A DNA stretch of 12,048 bases, from positions 1-12,048 of the forward strand of contig JAEYVW010000015.1 in assembly GCA_023429365.1 (NCBI GenBank). Direction: 5' to 3'. Below are positions 8,649-12,048 of the stretch, piece by piece. How positions within the stretch are numbered: position 1 is the stretch's first letter; each line of letters starts with the position of its first letter. Position numbers and translations under genes: made by a program. This DNA comes from Bacteroidota bacterium (GTDB lineage: Bacteria; Bacteroidota; Bacteroidia; Chitinophagales; Chitinophagaceae). Below the pieces are notes generated by a model. It saw only the letters and a list, made by a program, of their open reading frames with translations. It was not told the origin of the DNA and made no database searches.

Positions 8649-9884
8649 ATGAATGACATAAAAAGTCAATTAGGAAGATTACAAGTAGAATTGCAGCAGG
8701 AGCTGGAAAATATCCTCGACTATTGGATGCGATATTCAATTGATGATGTTAACGGTGGATTTTATGGCCGGATCAATAGTGAAAACATCGTAGATAATGA
8801 TGCTGTCAGAGGCGTGGTATTGAATGCGCGTATTCTCTGGACATTTTCCGCAGCTTTTCGTTTTACAAAAAATCAACGTCATTTAGCTATAGCAGCCAGG
8901 GCTTTTCAGTATCTCACCAATTATTTTCATGATCAACAATATGGTGGTTTTTACTGGTCCGTTGATAAGCAGGGGCAACCCGTTGAAACAAAAAAACAGG
9001 TTTACGGCATTGCTTTTTGCTGTTATGCTTTTTCTGAGTACTATAAAGCAAGCGGTGATCACAGTTCCCTGGATCTCGCAAAGGGCTGCTTTATCCTAAT
9101 AGAGCAGCATGCTTTCGATCCTGGTCAGACCGGTTACCATGAAGCATTTACAAGGGAGTGGCAAACGGTTGAAGACCTTAGGTTGAGTGAAAAAGATGCC
9201 AATGAGAAGAAGACCATGAATACGCATCTCCATATTTTAGAAGCTTATTCAAACCTTTATAAATTATGGCCGGATGAGTTGCTGGGGAACAGGATTCGCC
9301 AGCTGCTCTCCAATTTTTTAGAAAAGATCATCGACCGGTCAACCGGGCATTTGCAATTGTTCTTTGACGAAAACTGGAATGTTAAGTCAACAACCATTTC
9401 ATTCGGTCATGATATAGAAGCTGCGTGGTTGTTGCCTGAAGCTGCGGCTTCCATTGATGACAACGATTGGATCCGCATTTCGGGTGAAATGGCATTAGTT
9501 TTAGCAGAAGCTGCCGCGGAGGGTCTTGACCTTGATGGTGGCTTATGGTATGAAAAGGAAGACGGGTCACTGGTACAACAAAAACACTGGTGGCCACAGG
9601 CAGAAGCGATTGCGGGTTTTTTTAATGCCTGGCAATTGAGTGGAGACGAGAAATACTTAGGTTACACTATTAGAAGCTGGGAGTTTGTGCAACGTCATTT
9701 GCTGGATAAAAAATATGGCGAATGGTTCTGGGGCATCGGGGAAGATGGGAAGCCGATGCATGACGAGGATAAGACCGGGTTCTGGAAATGCCCCTATCAC
9801 AACTCAAGAACCTGCCTTGAAATAATCAATCGTGTAAAAGCTGTTACCGGCGACGCATATAATGGGATAACACAAACAGTTTAA
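8649..9884 (+). CDS. Cellobiose 2-epimerase-type AGE-superfamily enzyme (mannobiose 2-epimerase role)
   Basis: This is a 411-residue (alpha/alpha)6-barrel protein of the N-acylglucosamine 2-epimerase superfamily, without signal peptide and hence cytoplasmic. The three catalytic histidines of cellobiose 2-epimerases are seen in their expected contexts: His195 in MNTHLHILEAY, His254 in SFGHDIEAAWLL (with Glu257 three residues on) and His384 in FWKCPYHNSRTCLE. Arg61 in VVLNARILWTF and the WWPQAEAIAGF block (314-324) also fit. The spacing of the three histidines agrees with Ruminococcus albus cellobiose epimerase (H184/H243/H374, as I recall). These features favour a disaccharide epimerase over GlcNAc epimerase or mannose isomerase. 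Next to GH130, the natural substrate is likely beta-1,4-mannobiose, epimerised at the reducing end to mannosylglucose. It starts 52 bp after the phosphorylase and ends 10 bp before the SGNH gene. Confidence 0.92.
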   Translation: MNDIKSQLGRLQVELQQELENILDYWMRYSIDDVNGGFYGRINSENIVDNDAVRGVVLNARILWTFSAAFRFTKNQRHLAIAARAFQYLTNYFHDQQYGGFYWSVDKQGQPVETKKQVYGIAFCCYAFSEYYKASGDHSSLDLAKGCFILIEQHAFDPGQTGYHEAFTREWQTVEDLRLSEKDANEKKTMNTHLHILEAYSNLYKLWPDELLGNRIRQLLSNFLEKIIDRSTGHLQLFFDENWNVKSTTISFGHDIEAAWLLPEAAASIDDNDWIRISGEMALVLAEAAAEGLDLDGGLWYEKEDGSLVQQKHWWPQAEAIAGFFNAWQLSGDEKYLGYTIRSWEFVQRHLLDKKYGEWFWGIGEDGKPMHDEDKTGFWKCPYHNSRTCLEIINRVKAVTGDAYNGITQTV

Positions 9885-9894
9885 ATTTGTGAAT

Positions 9895-10560
9895 ATGATA
9901 CGTAAACTCTTATTATTATCATTTGTTCTAACAGCCATAGCTATGACACCCGTTCAAAAAACCAGGATTGTTTTTTTCGGTGATTCCATTACGCAGGCAG
10001 GCGTGCAAAATGGTGGCTACATTGATTTGATCAGCCAGGGGATACAGCAAAGATCAGCCGGCGATAAGTATGAGCTGATCGGCGCAGGAATTGGTGGCAA
10101 TAAAGTATATGATCTTTACCTGCGTCTTGAAGACGATGTGCTGTCACGCAAGCCAGACCTGGTGGTGATCTACGTGGGTATTAATGATGTTTGGCACAAG
10201 ACTTCCGGTACCGGTACCGATCTTGATAAATATGAAAAATTCTACGTTGCGATCATAAAGAAATTACAGGCCAACAATATTAAGGTTGCTGTTTGTACAC
10301 CTACCGTTATCGGTGAGTTGAAGAATAATGCCAACCCACAGGATAGCGACCTCAACGCGTATTCAGAAGTAGTTCGCCGGTTAGCCATCACCCATAAGTG
10401 TACACTTATAGACCTGCGAAAGGCTTTCTCAGACTATAATCATCAAAATAATCATGACAACAAAGAATCGGGTTTGCTTACGACCGACCGTGTACACCTG
10501 ACGCCGGCCGGAAATAAACTTGTTGCGGAAGAAATGATAAAAGCTCTTTCAATTAAATAG
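9895..10560 (+). CDS. Exported SGNH/GDSL-family hydrolase, possible acetyl esterase
   Basis: This is a 221-residue serine esterase or lipase-fold protein. All four SGNH blocks are visible: VFFGDSITQ with nucleophile Ser31, AGIGGNKVYDL with Gly68, VGINDVW with Asn98, and TTDRVHLTPAG with Asp198 and His201. An N-terminal signal peptide (MIRKLLLLSFVLTAIAMTP) without a lipobox Cys indicates export to the periplasm or beyond. I chose ATG at 9895 over the in-frame GTG at 9889 because it places Arg-Lys right before the hydrophobic core. It begins 10 bp after the epimerase stop, so it is very likely in the same transcript. Plant mannans are often O-acetylated, so a role in removing acetyl groups from imported oligosaccharides is plausible. 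SGNH sequences are poor guides to substrate, so the acetyl-mannan role is inference. Confidence 0.9.
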   Translation: MIRKLLLLSFVLTAIAMTPVQKTRIVFFGDSITQAGVQNGGYIDLISQGIQQRSAGDKYELIGAGIGGNKVYDLYLRLEDDVLSRKPDLVVIYVGINDVWHKTSGTGTDLDKYEKFYVAIIKKLQANNIKVAVCTPTVIGELKNNANPQDSDLNAYSEVVRRLAITHKCTLIDLRKAFSDYNHQNNHDNKESGLLTTDRVHLTPAGNKLVAEEMIKALSIK

Positions 10561-10627
10561 ACAATCTTTGTTGTAACTCTGCATCCGCGATCCGGTATAT
10601 TTTTTATTTACCCTTAAGTCTATTTTT

Positions 10628-11626
10628 ATGTACACACCAGCCAGCACCCGATATGATAACATGTTGTACAACCGTTGTGGTAAAAGTGGATTAAAGCTTC
10701 CTGCAATCTCCTTAGGTCTGTGGCACAATTTCGGCTCGGTGGATGTGTTTGAAAATGGCCGCAGCATCATTCGCCGGGCATTTGACCGGGGCGTTACACA
10801 TTTTGATCTTGCCAATAATTACGGCCCCAAGCCTGGTTCGGCGGAAGAAAATTTTGGGCGGATTTTAAAAAAGGATTTCGGGGGCTGGCTGCGTGATGAA
10901 TTGATCATATCCACCAAAGCAGGCTACCTGATGTGGCCGGGTCCATATGGTGAATGGGGGTCGAGGAAGTATCTATTGTCGAGTCTTGATCAAAGTCTCA
11001 AGCGGATGCAGCTCGACTATGTCGACATATTTTATTCCCACCGGCCAGATCCGGATACACCGTTGGAGGAAACCATGATGGCACTCGACGCTGCAGTACG
11101 TTCGGGCAGGGCGCTGTATGCGGGTATTTCCAATTACCAGGCTGATGAAGCCAAAAGAGCCATTGAGATCCTTCAGCAGCTAGGTACTCCCTGTTTGATA
11201 CACCAGCCCAAATATTCCATGTTTGAAAGATGGGTGGAAGATGGTTTGCTGGATATTCTCGAGCAAAAAGGTGTAGGTTGTATCCCATTCTCACCCCTGG
11301 CCCAGGGCCTGCTTACTGATCGCTATCTGAAAGGCATTCCCACCGATTCGAGGGCTGCGAAAGCACATGGTTTTTTAAAAGCGGCGGAGATTACAACGGA
11401 AAGACTGGAGCAGATAAAATCGCTTAATGATATCGCGGCTCAGCGCAACCAGTCGCTGGCGCAAATGGCCCTGGTATGGCTGTTGAAAGATAAAAGAGTG
11501 ACAACAGTATTGATTGGGGCCAGTTCGGTAGCGCAATTAGACAACAACCTCGACGCACTTCAAAAAACCGGTTTCAGTTCCGACGAGCTAAAGCAGATTG
11601 AAGCTGTGCTCAGGAGAAATGCATAG
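10628..11626 (+). CDS. Aldo/keto reductase, YghZ (L-glyceraldehyde 3-phosphate reductase)-like
   Basis: This is a 332-residue NADPH-dependent oxidoreductase fold with no signal peptide. The catalytic tetrad of aldo/keto reductases is complete: Asp60 and Tyr65 (THFDLANNYGPKPGSAEENFG), Lys97 (IISTKAGYLMWPGPYGEWGS) and His138 (VDIFYSHRPDPDTPLEETM). The cofactor end is also visible: IPFSPLAQGLLTDRYL (219-234) and VLIGASSVAQLDNNL (294-308). The opening YNRCGKSGLKLPAISLGLWHNFG and the NNYGPKPGSAE loop are typical of the YghZ/AKR14 branch, whose E. coli member reduces L-glyceraldehyde 3-phosphate. It starts 67 bp after the esterase, a larger gap than most here, and 39 bp before the mannanase. No step of the mannobiose epimerase/phosphorylase pathway needs a reductase, so its role in this locus is unknown; reducing a sugar or reactive aldehyde is a guess. 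Confidence 0.93.
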   Translation: MYTPASTRYDNMLYNRCGKSGLKLPAISLGLWHNFGSVDVFENGRSIIRRAFDRGVTHFDLANNYGPKPGSAEENFGRILKKDFGGWLRDELIISTKAGYLMWPGPYGEWGSRKYLLSSLDQSLKRMQLDYVDIFYSHRPDPDTPLEETMMALDAAVRSGRALYAGISNYQADEAKRAIEILQQLGTPCLIHQPKYSMFERWVEDGLLDILEQKGVGCIPFSPLAQGLLTDRYLKGIPTDSRAAKAHGFLKAAEITTERLEQIKSLNDIAAQRNQSLAQMALVWLLKDKRVTTVLIGASSVAQLDNNLDALQKTGFSSDELKQIEAVLRRNA

Positions 11627-11665
11627 CCAACCGACTGGCGTACCAATTGGAATAATATTAACAGC

Positions 11666-12048
11666 ATGAAAACTTTCTTTATTTGCAGCATTTGTTTGTT
11701 TTTGGTCAACCAACTTTGGACGCAGGCGGTTCCCAGCCTGGTCGATAAGAAAGCTACTGCGGAAACAAAAGCCCTGTTTGTTAATTTAAAAAAGCTATCT
11801 GCTACAAATATACTTTTTGGCCACCAGCATGCCACCGAATATGGACATGGGTGGTCGGGCGACGAAGATCGTTCGGATGTTAAATCAGTGACCGGATCAC
11901 ATCCCGCAGTCATTGGGGTGGATTTTATGGGGCTATCGGGAAGGCCTGCGAACGAGGTCGAGTACAATAAAGCACTCTTACAAAAAAATATTACTGATAC
12001 CTACAACAGGGGCGGTATTACAACTATTTCATGGCATTTCTCCAATCC
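11666..12048 (+). CDS. GH26 beta-mannanase, 5' part only (runs off the window)
   Basis: I translated this reading frame by hand from ATG at 11666; it stays open to the window edge with 127 complete codons. It begins with an ordinary secretory signal peptide (MKTFFICSICLFLVNQLWTQ, likely cleaved near residues 19-22). After about 25 residues it shows GH26 hallmarks: NILFGHQHATEYGHGW (48-63), the SDVKSVTGSHPAVIGVDFMG stretch (70-89), and the strand GGITTISWHFSNP (116-128, the last codon incomplete). GH26 enzymes hydrolyse beta-1,4-mannosidic bonds by a retaining mechanism, but the two catalytic glutamates lie downstream of the window and cannot be checked. Cys7 and Cys10 lie too early to be lipobox cysteines, so the protein looks soluble periplasmic or secreted. 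With the epimerase and phosphorylase upstream, a mannobiose-releasing mannanase like B. fragilis Man26A is the best model. The gene starts 39 bp after the reductase stop. Confidence 0.9.
   Translation, partial: MKTFFICSICLFLVNQLWTQAVPSLVDKKATAETKALFVNLKKLSATNILFGHQHATEYGHGWSGDEDRSDVKSVTGSHPAVIGVDFMGLSGRPANEVEYNKALLQKNITDTYNRGGITTISWHFSN

Noticed and set aside
10205..10218. Short direct repeat/palindrome CCGGTACCGGTACC in the esterase gene
   Set aside because: It encodes a Gly-Thr-Gly-Thr loop between SGNH blocks and is best explained by codon repetition.
10567..10605. Possible Bacteroidota promoter before the aldo/keto reductase (TTTG at 10567, TATATTTT at 10596)
   Set aside because: The spacing of 25 bp is longer than the usual 19-21 and the -7 box lacks the final G; the AT-rich leader makes chance matches likely.
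10584..10605. Possible terminator after the esterase gene (CCG...CGG then T-run)
   Set aside because: The stem is only three base pairs with flanking mismatches, too weak to support a call.
11560..11967. 135-codon open frame on the minus strand at the reductase/mannanase junction
   Set aside because: It overlaps the reductase end and the start of the GH26 gene, whose family motifs are clear on the plus strand.

Overview
The window reads as the core of a Bacteroidota polysaccharide-utilisation locus (PUL) for beta-mannan, with every gene on the + strand. Three things point to Bacteroidota: a SusC/SusD pair, lipoproteins whose mature N-termini carry the charged Cys-Glu/Ser-Lys-Asp-Asp export signal of that phylum, and AT-rich leaders with no clear Shine-Dalgarno sequence. 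The protein style suggests a soil or aquatic Chitinophagaceae-like organism, but that is an impression only.

Layout. Bases 1-5357 hold the outer-membrane module: the 3' end of a SusC-type TonB-dependent transporter, its SusD lipoprotein, and two IPT/TIG-repeat surface glycan-binding lipoproteins, spaced 10-38 bp apart. A 159-bp gap (5358-5516) follows and contains a hairpin with a T-tract that could be a terminator or attenuator. Bases 5517-9884 hold the inner-membrane and cytoplasmic module: a sodium/solute symporter (SSS family), a GH130 phosphorylase and a cellobiose 2-epimerase-type AGE-fold enzyme. Bases 9895-11626 hold an exported SGNH/GDSL esterase and a cytoplasmic aldo/keto reductase. 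The window ends inside a secreted GH26 beta-mannanase that starts at 11666.

How the genes fit together (inference from families and order): GH26 cuts mannan or glucomannan to mannobiose and short oligosaccharides. SusCD and the two surface binders capture and import them. The SGNH enzyme may remove O-acetyl groups. The symporter brings the disaccharide into the cytoplasm, where the epimerase turns Man-beta-1,4-Man into Man-beta-1,4-Glc and GH130 phosphorolyses this to mannose 1-phosphate plus glucose. This is the mannan pathway known from Bacteroides fragilis (GH26 / symporter / cellobiose epimerase / mannosylglucose phosphorylase). I see no new class of system. The less explained parts are the aldo/keto reductase, the esterase, and the two unequal surface binders that appear to end in related beta-sandwich domains. 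No tRNA, rRNA, CRISPR, mobile element or regulator gene was seen, and no gene-free stretch exceeds 300 bases.
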